A stretch of 64,000 nt of DNA from positions 52,785 to 116,784 of the forward strand of contig CAWKOA010000021.1 in assembly GCA_963851025.1 (NCBI GenBank). Direction: 5' to 3'. The DNA is from RYN-230 sp963851025 (GTDB lineage: Bacteria; Actinomycetota; Actinomycetes; Streptosporangiales; Streptosporangiaceae). Positions 32,048 through 39,943 of the stretch are shown here, piece after piece. The position numbers were made by a program, and so were the translations under genes. Position 1 is the first letter of the stretch, and the number at the start of each line of letters is the position of its first letter. The notes under the pieces were generated by a model. It saw nothing but the letters and a program-made list of their open reading frames with translations. It was not told where the DNA came from and did no database searches.

Positions 32048-33089
32048 ATGGACTACACCCACCTCGGCCGCAGCGGCGTGTCGGTGAGCAGGCTCTGCCT
32101 CGGCACCATGAACTTCGGCGCGTTCACCAGCGAGGCGGACGCCCAGCCCATCATGGACGCCGCCCATGAGCACGGCATCAACTTCTTCGACACCTCGAAC
32201 ACGTACGGCCAGCCGCGGGCCGAGGGCGTCACCGAGTCGATCATCGGCCGGTGGCTGGCCGCGGGCAGCGCCCGCCGGGACCGGACGGTGCTGGCCACCA
32301 AGCTGTACGGCGGCCAGGGAGAGTGGCCGAACGACCGCTTCCTGTCCGCGCTGAACATCCGCCGGGCCTGCGAGGACTCGCTGCGCCGGCTGCGGACCGA
32401 CCACATCGACCTCTACCAGATGCATCACGTGGACCGCGGCACGCCGTGGGACGAGATCTGGGAGGCCATGGACGTGCTGCGCACCCAGGGGAAGATCATC
32501 TACGTGGGCTCGTCGAACTTCGCGGGCTGGCATATCGCCCAGGCCCAGGAGGCGGCCCGGCGCCGCCCGGCGTTCGGGCTGGTCAGCGAGCAGTCGCTGT
32601 ACAACCTGGCCGCGCGCACGGTCGAGCTGGAGGTGCTGCCCGCCTGCCAGGGCTACGGCATCGGGGTCATCCCGTGGAGCCCGCTGCACGGCGGGCTGCT
32701 GAGCGGGGTGCTGCGCCGCCAGGGCTCGGGCTCGGTCCGGCTCGGGCTCGGGCTCGGGCTCCGGCTCCGGTGACGGGGGAGGCAGCCCGGGCGGCGGCGC
32801 GCGGAGCTCGGGCGGCCGGGCAGCCGGGGCCATCCAGGAGATGCGGCCCCAGATCGAGGCGTACGAGGCGTTCTGCGCCGAACTCGGCCAGGAGCCGGCC
32901 GTGGTCGCGCTGGCCTGGCTGCTGCACCAGCCTGCGGTGACCGCCCCGATCGTCGGGCCGCGGACGCTGGACCAGCTGACCGGGGCGTTGCGGGCGCTGG
33001 AGGTCACGCTGGACGAGAAGGCCCTCGGGCGGCTGGACGAGATCTTCCCGGGCCCCGGCGGCGCGGCCCCCGAGGCCTACGCCTGGTGA
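32048..33089 (+). CDS. Aldo/keto reductase, frame shift in Gly-Ser insertion
   Basis: An NADPH-type TIM-barrel oxidoreductase. The N-terminal part has FFDTSNTYG (catalytic Asp and Tyr), LATKLYGG (Lys), HIDLYQMHHVD (His) and YVGSSNFAGW. The C-terminal part, from 32841 in another frame, has IEAYEAFCAELGQEPAVVALAWLLHQP and TAPIVGPRTLDQLTGAL, the cofactor loop. Between them lies a Gly/Ser-rich segment encoded by GGGCTC hexamers, in which one extra base near 32733 throws the frame to a stop at 32773. Both halves together match the family. Confidence 0.82.
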
Positions 33090-33131
33090 TCCCCGGCGCC
33101 CGCGCCGTGACGCCGGGCGACCACGCCGGGC

Positions 33132-33189
33132 CCTTCGTGATCAGACGTCTGGTGTTGCCCTGACCACACCAGACGTCTGATCACGAAGG
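33132..33189. terminator. Perfect 24-bp hairpin between convergent genes
   Basis: The arms 33132-33155 and 33166-33189 are perfectly complementary, with a 10-base loop. They contain nested palindromes TGATCA and CAGACGTCTG. It lies between the aldo/keto reductase and rsgA, which converge, and would form in both transcripts. There is no T-run. Confidence 0.75.
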
Positions 33190-33272
33190 CCAGGCTGGTT
33201 CTGGTGCGGGCTGGTGGTTCTGGTGGGGCTGGTGGGGTTTGGCTCGAGGGCCGTGGCGGCCGGGCGGGTAGG

Positions 33273-34340
33273 TCAGGAGTCCTGGGTCTGGGGCTCCGGG
33301 GTACCGGCGGGGTCGTCGCCTTCGCGGCTGCGGAGCAGGCGGCGCAGTGAGTCCAGCCGGGTGACCAGGCGGCTGTCCCCGCCCTGATCGCGGACCCAGG
33401 CGTCGAGCGCGCAGTCGGGCTCCAGGTGGGTGCAGCCGCGCGGGCAGGCCGCGGTCCCGGGGGCCAGGTCCGGGAAGGCCCGCACCACCCGCTCCGGGGC
33501 CACGTGGGCCAGGCCGAAGCCGCGCAGCCCCGGCGTGTCGATCAGCCAGCCGCCGCCGGGCAGCGGCAGCGCCACCGCCGACGAGGACGTGTGGCGGCCG
33601 CGCCCGGTCACCGGGCTGACCGTGCCCACCGCCCGGTCCGCCCCCGGGATCAGGGCGTTGACCAGGGTGGACTTGCCCACCCCGGAATGCCCCACCAGCA
33701 CGCTGACCCGGCCGGCCAGCGTCTCGCGGAGGGGATCGAGCCGCGCGCTGGTCAGCGGCTGGCCCAGCACCACGTGCGGGACGCCGAGCGGGCCGTACAC
33801 GTCGAGGAGGGCGGTGGCCGGGGCCAGATCGGCCTTGGTCAGCACGAGCAGCGGGGCCAGGCCCGCGTCGTAGGCGGCCACCAGGAAGCGGTCGATCAGC
33901 CGCGGCCGGGGCGGCGGGTCGGCCAGCGCGGTGACGATCACGAGCTGGTTCGCGTTGGCCACGATGACCCGTTCCACCGGGTCGGTGTCGTCGGCGGAAC
34001 GGCGCAGCACGGACGTGCGGGGCTCGATCCGGACCACCCGGGCCAGGGTGCCCGGCTCGCCGGAGATGTCCCCGGCCAGCGCCACCTGGTCGCCCACCAC
34101 CACGCTGTGCCGGCCCAGCTCGCGGGCCCGCATCGCGGTCACCGGGCGGTCCCCGATGAGGCACCCGTAGCGGCCCCGGTCCACCGCCGCCACGAACGCC
34201 CCGGCCGCGTCCTCGTGCGCGGGCCGGCGCCGGGTCCGGGGCCGGGTGCTCCGGCCCGGCCGGACCCGGACGTCATCCTCGTCCAGGTGGCTGTAGGACG
34301 GCTGGCGGTTCAGGGAGCGCGCTCCAGCATCGCCGCCCAC
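33273..34340 (-). CDS. rsgA: Ribosome small-subunit-dependent GTPase A
   Basis: A 355-residue circularly permuted GTPase that helps 30S maturation. In order: an OB-like domain (VVGDQVALAGDISGEPGTLARVVRIEPRTSVLRR), then G4 LTKADLA, G1 GHSGVGKSTLVN, G3 DTPGLRGFG and the C-terminal zinc site CPRGCTHLEPDCAL. The start overlaps aroA; the GTG at 34340 is the nearest candidate, but the first ~20 residues are not conserved. The aroA-rsgA pair is widespread in actinobacteria. Confidence 0.92.
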   Translation of the reverse strand: MGGDAGARSLNRQPSYSHLDEDDVRVRPGRSTRPRTRRRPAHEDAAGAFVAAVDRGRYGCLIGDRPVTAMRARELGRHSVVVGDQVALAGDISGEPGTLARVVRIEPRTSVLRRSADDTDPVERVIVANANQLVIVTALADPPPRPRLIDRFLVAAYDAGLAPLLVLTKADLAPATALLDVYGPLGVPHVVLGQPLTSARLDPLRETLAGRVSVLVGHSGVGKSTLVNALIPGADRAVGTVSPVTGRGRHTSSSAVALPLPGGGWLIDTPGLRGFGLAHVAPERVVRAFPDLAPGTAACPRGCTHLEPDCALDAWVRDQGGDSRLVTRLDSLRRLLRSREGDDPAGTPEPQTQDS

Positions 34341-35734
34341 GCGGAGGTGAAGCCGGGGAACGTCTTGCCCACGGTGGCCACGTTCTCGACCAGCAGGCCG
34401 GGCACCACGAGGCCGAGCACGGCCGCGGCCATCACCAGCCGGTGATCGTCGTACGTGGCGAAGGGACGGGCCGCCCGCAGTGGCCGGGGCCGGATCTCCA
34501 GCCCGTCCGCGTGCTCGGCCACGTCGCCGCCCAGCGCGTTGATCTCGGTGGCCAGGGCGGCGAGCCGGTCGGTCTCCTGGTGGCGCTGGTGGCCGATCCC
34601 GGTCAGCACCGACGGGGTGCCCGCCAGCGCCGCGAGCGCCCCGAGCACCATCGAGATCTCGCTGCAGTCGGCCAGGTCGGCGGTGATCCCGCGGAGCGCG
34701 GGCGGCCCGGTGACGGTCAGCCCGTCCGGGCCCAGCACGCAGTCCGCGCCCATCTCCCGCAGGATCGCGGTGATGTGGCCGGCGGGCTGGGTGGTCACCG
34801 CGGGCCAGCCCAGGATCGTCACGGTTCCCCCGGTGACCATGGCCGCGGCCAGGAACGGCATCGAGTTCACCACGTCGGGCTGGACGGTGATCGGGTGGGT
34901 GCCGAGGGCGCCGGGGTGGACGTACCAGGTATCGGGCAGGGCGTCCCCGCCGCCCGCCGCCCCGGCGGCGGGCCCGGAGACTGTGGCCGTCTCGACGGTC
35001 GCCCCCGCGTCGCGGAGCATCTGCACCGTCATCGCGATGTGCGGGGCGGACGGGGCGCGGCCGCCGCGGTGCCGGACCTCGAGTCCCTTGTCGTACCGCG
35101 GCGCGGCGAGCAGCAGCCCGGAGACCAGCTGCGAGGACGCCGACGCGTCCACGGTGACCGCGCCGCCCGCCAGCGACCCGGTGCCGTGCACGGTGAACGG
35201 GATGGCGCCACGCCCGCCGTCGTCGATCACCGCGCCCAGCTCGCGCAGCGCGCTGATGATCGCGCCCACCGGGCGCTGCGAGGCCCGCGGGTCCCCGTGG
35301 AACTCGGTGGCCACGCTGGCCAGCGCGGCTACCGGGGGGACGAACCGCATCACGGTGCCCGCGTTGCCCACGTCCACCCGGGCGTCGCTGGCCGCCCAGC
35401 CGGGGGACACCCGCCAGGCCGTGGCCCCGGTGGTCCCGGTGGTCCCGGTGTCCCCAGTGGTCCCCATGGTCTCAGTGGTCCCGGTGTCCCCCGTGGTCCC
35501 GGTGTCCACGGTGGCCCCGAGCGCGCGCAGGGCAGCGGCCATCAGCAGCGTGTCCCGGGCCAGCAGCGGGTTGAGGATGCCGGCCGGCCCGGCGGCCAGC
35601 GCCGCGAGCACCAGGGCCCGGTTGGTCATGGACTTCGAGCCGGGTACGCGCAGCCGGGCCCGCAGCGGGCCGTCGGCCCGCGGGGCCGCCCAGGGGAGGG
35701 CCTGGCCGCCGGAATCCTGGCTTGCGGTGTCCAT
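34310..35734 (-). CDS. aroA: 3-phosphoshikimate 1-carboxyvinyltransferase (EPSP synthase)
   Basis: A 474-residue shikimate-pathway enzyme that joins PEP to shikimate-3-phosphate. Signatures: LRVPGSKSMTNRALVLAALA, VDVGNAGTVMRFVPPVAALA, PRASQRPVG, DASASSQLVSGLLLAAP, QPDVVNSMPFLAAAMV and GHQRHQETDRLAALATEINALGG. Unusually, a run of about 25 residues rich in Gly-Thr-Thr (near residues 76-100) is inserted before the GNAGT motif, encoded by GGTCCCGGT-like 9-bp repeats. The frame is intact and the ATG at 35734 gives a normal N-terminus. Paired with rsgA. Confidence 0.94.
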   Translation of the reverse strand: MDTASQDSGGQALPWAAPRADGPLRARLRVPGSKSMTNRALVLAALAAGPAGILNPLLARDTLLMAAALRALGATVDTGTTGDTGTTETMGTTGDTGTTGTTGATAWRVSPGWAASDARVDVGNAGTVMRFVPPVAALASVATEFHGDPRASQRPVGAIISALRELGAVIDDGGRGAIPFTVHGTGSLAGGAVTVDASASSQLVSGLLLAAPRYDKGLEVRHRGGRAPSAPHIAMTVQMLRDAGATVETATVSGPAAGAAGGGDALPDTWYVHPGALGTHPITVQPDVVNSMPFLAAAMVTGGTVTILGWPAVTTQPAGHITAILREMGADCVLGPDGLTVTGPPALRGITADLADCSEISMVLGALAALAGTPSVLTGIGHQRHQETDRLAALATEINALGGDVAEHADGLEIRPRPLRAARPFATYDDHRLVMAAAVLGLVVPGLLVENVATVGKTFPGFTSAWAAMLERAP

Positions 35735-36013
35735 CCTGTGAGCGTAATGCGTGCGCTGAGCTGATCGCCGGGAGTGAACCGAGGGAATCCGGGAAGAACC
35801 AGCGAGCGCTGTGTCTGCCGGGGCGTTCTGTCGGACCCGGATGACAGGATCCCCTGGTCGGGCCGGACCGCGGCCCGACCCGGGGGAGCCGCGCCTGGCC
35901 CGGAACGGCGGCCGAGGTTTGGTAATCAAGGTTTGTGGTTATTAAGTGGCACATTCTGTGCTTCCCCGGTGCTGCCCCCAGCAGCCCCAGCTACGTAGTG
36001 ATCAGGTGACGAC

Positions 36014-36943
36014 ATGTGCGGCCGCTTCGCGTCGGCGCGGAAGCGCCAGGAACTCCTGGAGGAGTTTGCCGTGCAGCGGGACCGGGTGGCCGAGCCGCTG
36101 CAGCCTGACTACAACGTGGCGCCCACCAAGCCGGTCTACGCCGTGGTCACCCGGCCCCGGAAAGACGGCGAGGACGCCGCGGAGCAGGACGGGCCCGGGC
36201 CGGGCGACTCCGCGGACCACGGCCCTTCCGGAGACCACGCGGCGGCCGGAGACCACAGCCCCTCCGGAGACCAGGGGGCGGCCGCGGACGAGCACGGGGG
36301 CGTGCGGGAGCTGCGGGTGGTCCGCTGGGGGCTGGTGCCGTTCTGGGCCAAGGACCCCTCGATCGGCAGCCGCCTGATCAACGCCCGGGCCGAGACCGTG
36401 GCCACCAAGCCGGCCTTCCGCCGCGCCTTCGCCCGCCACCGGTGCCTGCTCCCCGCGGACGGCTTCTACGAGTGGGAGAAGTCCGCGGACCCGAAGCGCC
36501 CGGGCAAGCAGCCGTACTACATCCACCGCGAAGACGGTGGCGTGCTGGCCTTCGCCGGCCTGTACGAGCTCTGGCGCGACAAGGACCGGCCGGACGACGA
36601 CCCCGGTTCCTGGCTGTGGACGGCCACCATCATCACCACCCAGGCCGAGGACGAGGTCGGCCGGATCCACGACCGGATGCCGATGGTGATCGACCCGGCC
36701 AACTGGGCCGACTGGCTCGATCCCACGGCGACCAGCGCCGAGGCGCTGCACGCGCTGATGATGCCCGCCGCGAAGGCCCACCTGGCGACGTATCCGGTGT
36801 CAACGGAAGTCAACTCGGTCCGGCACAACGGCCCGGGGCTGATCGAGCCCATGGAGGGTGAGTCTGAGCCCGCGGGGTCGCCGCGGGCCGGGGCCGGGGG
36901 GCGCAGCGGCGCCTCCCGAGGGGCCCCCAGCACGTTGTTCTGA
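36014..36943 (+). CDS. SRAP/HMCES-family abasic-site-binding peptidase
   Basis: A 309-residue SOS response-associated peptidase-like protein that crosslinks to abasic sites in single-stranded DNA. The catalytic Cys2 (MCGRFAS), NVAPTKPV, the Glu in LLPADGFYEWEK and the His in RIHDRMPMVI are all present. Compared with the family, a Gly/Asp/His-rich insert of about 40 residues (GPGPGDSADHGPSGDHAAAG ...) interrupts the N-terminal third, and the C-terminus carries a Gly/Ala tail. No LexA box is evident upstream. Neighbours aroA on the other side. Confidence 0.93.
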   Translation: MCGRFASARKRQELLEEFAVQRDRVAEPLQPDYNVAPTKPVYAVVTRPRKDGEDAAEQDGPGPGDSADHGPSGDHAAAGDHSPSGDQGAAADEHGGVRELRVVRWGLVPFWAKDPSIGSRLINARAETVATKPAFRRAFARHRCLLPADGFYEWEKSADPKRPGKQPYYIHREDGGVLAFAGLYELWRDKDRPDDDPGSWLWTATIITTQAEDEVGRIHDRMPMVIDPANWADWLDPTATSAEALHALMMPAAKAHLATYPVSTEVNSVRHNGPGLIEPMEGESEPAGSPRAGAGGRSGASRGAPSTLF

Positions 36944-37019
36944 GGCCCCTGAGCACGGCCTGGCCCTCCGAGGACCATCGCTGCCGTGCCGCTGGTGCCC
37001 TGATGAAGCAGGAGGATCC

Positions 37020-37367
37020 GTGGAGACCATCACCGTACGTAAGCGCCTGGAGGCTGCGCGCGATGACCTGGACCGTTCCATCGCGGTCCTGCGCGGCGAG
37101 AGGCCGATGTCCGGGGTCGCGGACTCCCCGCAGGACGAGGCGGACGTGGGGACCAGCCTGTCCGAGGCGGACCGGGCCGAGGCGGTGCTGGCGTCGGCGA
37201 TGACGCAGCGCACGGAGGTCGTGGACGCGCTCCAGCGCATCCAGGACGGCAGCTACGGCAAATGTGCCGACTGCGGCAAGCCCATCCCGGAAGGCCGCCT
37301 GGAGGCGCGCCCAGAGGCGTCCCGGTGCGTGGCCTGCCAGTCGAAACGGGACCGGATGCGGCGCTAG
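37020..37367 (+). CDS. DksA/TraR-type C4 zinc-finger protein
   Basis: A 115-residue protein from the GTG at 37020, directly behind GGAGGA. A helical region (VRKRLEAARDDLDRSIAVLRGE ... DALQRIQDGSYGKCADCG) ends in the zinc finger CADCGKPIPEGRLEARPEASRCVACQ. The layout is that of short DksA-like proteins that bind RNA polymerase's secondary channel or act as general stress proteins. The coiled-coil tip acidic pair of DksA is not clear, so activity on polymerase is uncertain. Its stop overlaps the convergent methyltransferase gene. Confidence 0.87.
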   Translation: METITVRKRLEAARDDLDRSIAVLRGERPMSGVADSPQDEADVGTSLSEADRAEAVLASAMTQRTEVVDALQRIQDGSYGKCADCGKPIPEGRLEARPEASRCVACQSKRDRMRR

Positions 37368-38272
37368 ACGGCGGCCGCGGGCGCGGTGGCGGCGCCCCGG
37401 GCCGCGGGCTTGCGGGCCGCGGCCAGCAGGTAGATGCCGAAGGACTCGTCCCCGTGGGTGTTCCCGGCTCCGTGGCCGGTCCCGGCCGGTCCCGGTTCCT
37501 CCGCGCCCGCCGCCAGCTCGGCCCGGACCAGCCGCATGATCGCGCTCGGGTCCTTGCGCAGCACGTGGTCCACCATGGACGGGGACAGCACGGTCCGCGG
37601 CCGGATCCAGCTGACCTCCAGCCCGGCCTCGGTCAGCAGGTTGACCAGCTGCTCGGGGCCGAAGCACCGGGTGATGTGGCCGTCCGGCCAGGGCACCAGC
37701 ACCACTTCCGCCTGCGGCAGGTCGGTCAGCTCGGCCCAGTGGTGCTGCTCGGCCAGGATGGACATGCCCAGGACGAGCGAGTCCACGCAGGCCAGGAGCT
37801 GGCCGCCGGGCCGCAGCACGCGGGCGATCTCGGCCGCGACGTCCTCGGCCATCAGGTGCCGGGACAGCGCCCCGTCGTCGGCCATGACCCCGTCCACCGA
37901 CCCGTCGGCGAGGAAGGCCAGGTTCGCGGAGTCCGCCACCACCCGGACCAGCCGCCCGGCCGGGACCCGGCGCCGGTGCACGCCGCGGATCGTGAGCGTG
38001 CGCGGCATCCCCGGCCCGGCCGGGCGTTCCGCGGGGGCGGGCGAGCGCGGGATGACCTGCAGCACCGTGTAGCCCGCCGCGGCCGCCTGGGACGCCACGC
38101 TGGACTGGGGGCCGGAGATATCGACCAGGATCCGTCCCCGGGGCGGCAGCCAGGCCTGCAACTGGGCCGCCACGACGGCCCGCTGGAACCGCCAGTAGGC
38201 CGTGAGCGAGCTTGACCCGAGAACGGTGAGAGGGCTGGTCGCACTTGCCGCCACCATGACTCCATCCAGCAC
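37364..38272 (-). CDS. SAM-dependent methyltransferase-like protein
   Basis: A 302-residue Rossmann-type protein. RILVDISGPQSSVASQAAAAGYTVLQVIPRS resembles motif I with a D-GP in place of the usual GxGxG. VDGVMADDGALSRHLMAEDVAAEIARVLRPGGQLLACVDSL is a good motif IV-VI region. The C-terminus is a low-complexity Gly/Ala tail. The degenerate motif I leaves open whether SAM is still bound. Substrate unknown. An alternative ATG is five codons in. Confidence 0.78.
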   Translation of the reverse strand: MLDGVMVAASATSPLTVLGSSSLTAYWRFQRAVVAAQLQAWLPPRGRILVDISGPQSSVASQAAAAGYTVLQVIPRSPAPAERPAGPGMPRTLTIRGVHRRRVPAGRLVRVVADSANLAFLADGSVDGVMADDGALSRHLMAEDVAAEIARVLRPGGQLLACVDSLVLGMSILAEQHHWAELTDLPQAEVVLVPWPDGHITRCFGPEQLVNLLTEAGLEVSWIRPRTVLSPSMVDHVLRKDPSAIMRLVRAELAAGAEEPGPAGTGHGAGNTHGDESFGIYLLAAARKPAARGAATAPAAAV

Positions 38273-38689
38273 CGGGCTGCACGCAGTGCGGCCGGCGGCC
38301 TGCCAAGTGGCAGAGGTGAGACGCCGCCGCGAAGGCGGGGAGCCCGCGCAGCCCTATTTCCTGAAATGTTCCCCACCTGGGACTTTCCTCACCTGACCAG
38401 ACGGCGAGGTCGTCCTGCGGCCCCGGCCCCGCGCGCCGCCCGGCCGGGCCCCGCGTGCCGCCCGTCCCGCCCCCGCGCCCGCCCGGCCCGGGCCGCGCCG
38501 CGGAACCTGGCCCCCGGATGACGGAATGAAGGCGCCGGGCCGCATGTTTCAGACGGCGTGGTTGTAGCCGATTGCGCACCCCGCAGTAGCGCCCCCAAGC
38601 TGACTCGCTTCGAGCCGGGCGAGAGGGGGGATGTATCCTCCCGCCCATACGGCCGCTATCGTCGGCCGGTGCAGGAGATCTCCGAGGGG
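38273..38689. other. Regulatory region upstream of sigR
   Basis: It holds the SigR-type promoter at 38523-38548, and an open in-frame extension of sigR from the GTG at 38558. The first 200 bases, toward the methyltransferase gene, show no gene. Confidence 0.65.
38523..38548 (+). promoter_or_regulatory. SigR-dependent promoter (GGAAT-N18-GTT)
   Basis: GGAAT at 38523-38527 and GTT at 38546-38548 are separated by exactly 18 bases, the established consensus of SigR/SigH-type promoters. Its position implies a transcript starting near 38555, a few bases before an upstream in-frame GTG start of sigR (38558). Confidence 0.8.
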
Positions 38690-39328
38690 GTGGGTCCGGT
38701 CACCGAGACACTCGAGCAGCGAAGCGAGCGTTTCGAGCACGACGTGCTGCCGTTCCTGGATCAGCTCTACTCGGCGGGGCTGCGGATGACCCGGAACCCG
38801 GCGGATGCCGAGGACCTCGTCCAGGAGACGTTCGCCAAGGCCTACGCGTCGTTCCACCAGTTCCAGCCCGGCACGAACCTGAAGGCGTGGCTGTTCCGCA
38901 TCCTGACCAACACCTTCATCAACAGCTACCGCAAGAAGCAGCGCGAGCCGCAGCGGTCGGGCGCGGAAGAGGTCGAGGACTGGCAGCTGGCCCGGGCCGC
39001 CGAGCACACTTCCTCCGGCCTGAAGTCGGCGGAGGCGGAGGCCCTGGACCGTCTCCCGGACTCCGACATCAAGCAGGCGCTGCAGGCCCTTCCCGAGGAG
39101 TTCCGCATCGCGGTGTACCTCGCCGACGTGGAGGGGTTCGCGTACAAGGAGATCGCCGACATCATGGGCACGCCGATCGGCACCGTCATGTCGCGCCTGC
39201 ACCGCGGGCGGCGGCAGCTGCGGGACATGCTTCAGGATTACGCGGCCGACCGGGGCGTGACGCGCCCGGCCACGGCGGGTGACAGCCCGGCCCCGCAGGC
39301 CGCGGAGTCGGGGAGGGACGCGTCATGA
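38690..39328 (+). CDS. sigR: Thiol-stress sigma factor SigR/SigH
   Basis: A 212-residue group-IV sigma from the GTG at 38690; the frame is also open upstream to a GTG at 38558 (44 extra residues). Region 2 is RMTRNPADAEDLVQETFAKAYASFHQFQPGTNLKAWLFRILTNTFINSYRKKQ, and region 4 is QALPEEFRIAVYLADVEGFAYKEIADIMGTPIGTVMSRLHRGRRQLR. These match SigR/SigH of Streptomyces and Mycobacterium, which control the disulfide-stress and mycothiol regulon. It overlaps rsrA (ATGA). The upstream GGAAT-N18-GTT promoter indicates positive autoregulation. Confidence 0.95.
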   Translation: MGPVTETLEQRSERFEHDVLPFLDQLYSAGLRMTRNPADAEDLVQETFAKAYASFHQFQPGTNLKAWLFRILTNTFINSYRKKQREPQRSGAEEVEDWQLARAAEHTSSGLKSAEAEALDRLPDSDIKQALQALPEEFRIAVYLADVEGFAYKEIADIMGTPIGTVMSRLHRGRRQLRDMLQDYAADRGVTRPATAGDSPAPQAAESGRDAS

Positions 39329-39624
39329 GCTGCGGGAAACCCCACGAGACTCCGTGCAGCGAGGTACTCGACCGGGTGTACTCCTACCTGGACGGCGAGC
39401 TCGGCGACCATGGCAAGGCGGAGATCCGCCAGCATCTCGACGAGTGCGGCCCGTGCCTGCGGGAGTACGGCCTGGAAGAGGCGGTCAAGCGGCTGGTGCA
39501 CAAATCCTGCGGCCACGACGAGGTCCCCGGTGACCTGCGGGTCAAGGTGCTGACCCGGATCCAGGAAGTCCGGGCCACGATCGAGATCACCGAGATCGAG
39601 ATCACCGAACTGCCCGGCGAATAG
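39325..39624 (+). CDS. rsrA: Mycothiol-system redox anti-sigma factor RsrA
   Basis: A 99-residue zinc-binding anti-sigma factor that releases SigR when its Cys pair is oxidised to a disulfide. The ZAS motif is visible: Cys near the N-terminus (CGKPHETPCSEVLD) and HLDECGPCL (Hx3CxxC) at residues 37-45. A further Cys (SCGHDE) follows. Length and ATGA coupling to sigR are typical. The C-terminal repeat EITEIEITE is unusual but short. Confidence 0.95.
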   Translation: MSCGKPHETPCSEVLDRVYSYLDGELGDHGKAEIRQHLDECGPCLREYGLEEAVKRLVHKSCGHDEVPGDLRVKVLTRIQEVRATIEITEIEITELPGE

Positions 39625-39943
39625 CCCCGCCGCAGCCGGCCCATTACCCGCCAAATCACCCGCGCGGTCTCGCGGCCGCAATCACCCGCCCTCTGAACTG
39701 GGACGACGTCGCGGACGCTCAGCCATTGTTACTTTCTGTCATGGCGTATATACAGATTGTAGATATCAGCCGTGAACGCTACGCGATCAGCGGTGATGGC
39801 GTTACCCTGAGTGCCGAGCTGGACCTATTGGCAGGGTCATTCATCGGGGCCGGAGATCGGCGCGGTTACCGGCTGGCAGCCGGTCTGCGCCCGTGCGCAA
39901 GTGACCGCCCGTTAGCCGATCGGACTGACTGCGAGGGGGGGTC
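39625..39943. other. Intergenic stretch before HD-GYP gene
   Basis: No gene is firmly supported. A 68-codon frame from the ATG at 39741 (MAYIQIVDISRERYAISGDG ...) ends at 39947, overlapping the TTG of the next gene. It has no ribosome site and no known relatives to my eye, so I leave it uncalled. Bases 39720-39790 are AT-richer and may hold a promoter. Confidence 0.5.

Noticed and set aside
36014..36943. LexA-controlled SOS gene
   Set aside because: The protein family is SOS-associated by name, but I found no LexA box in 35735-36013.
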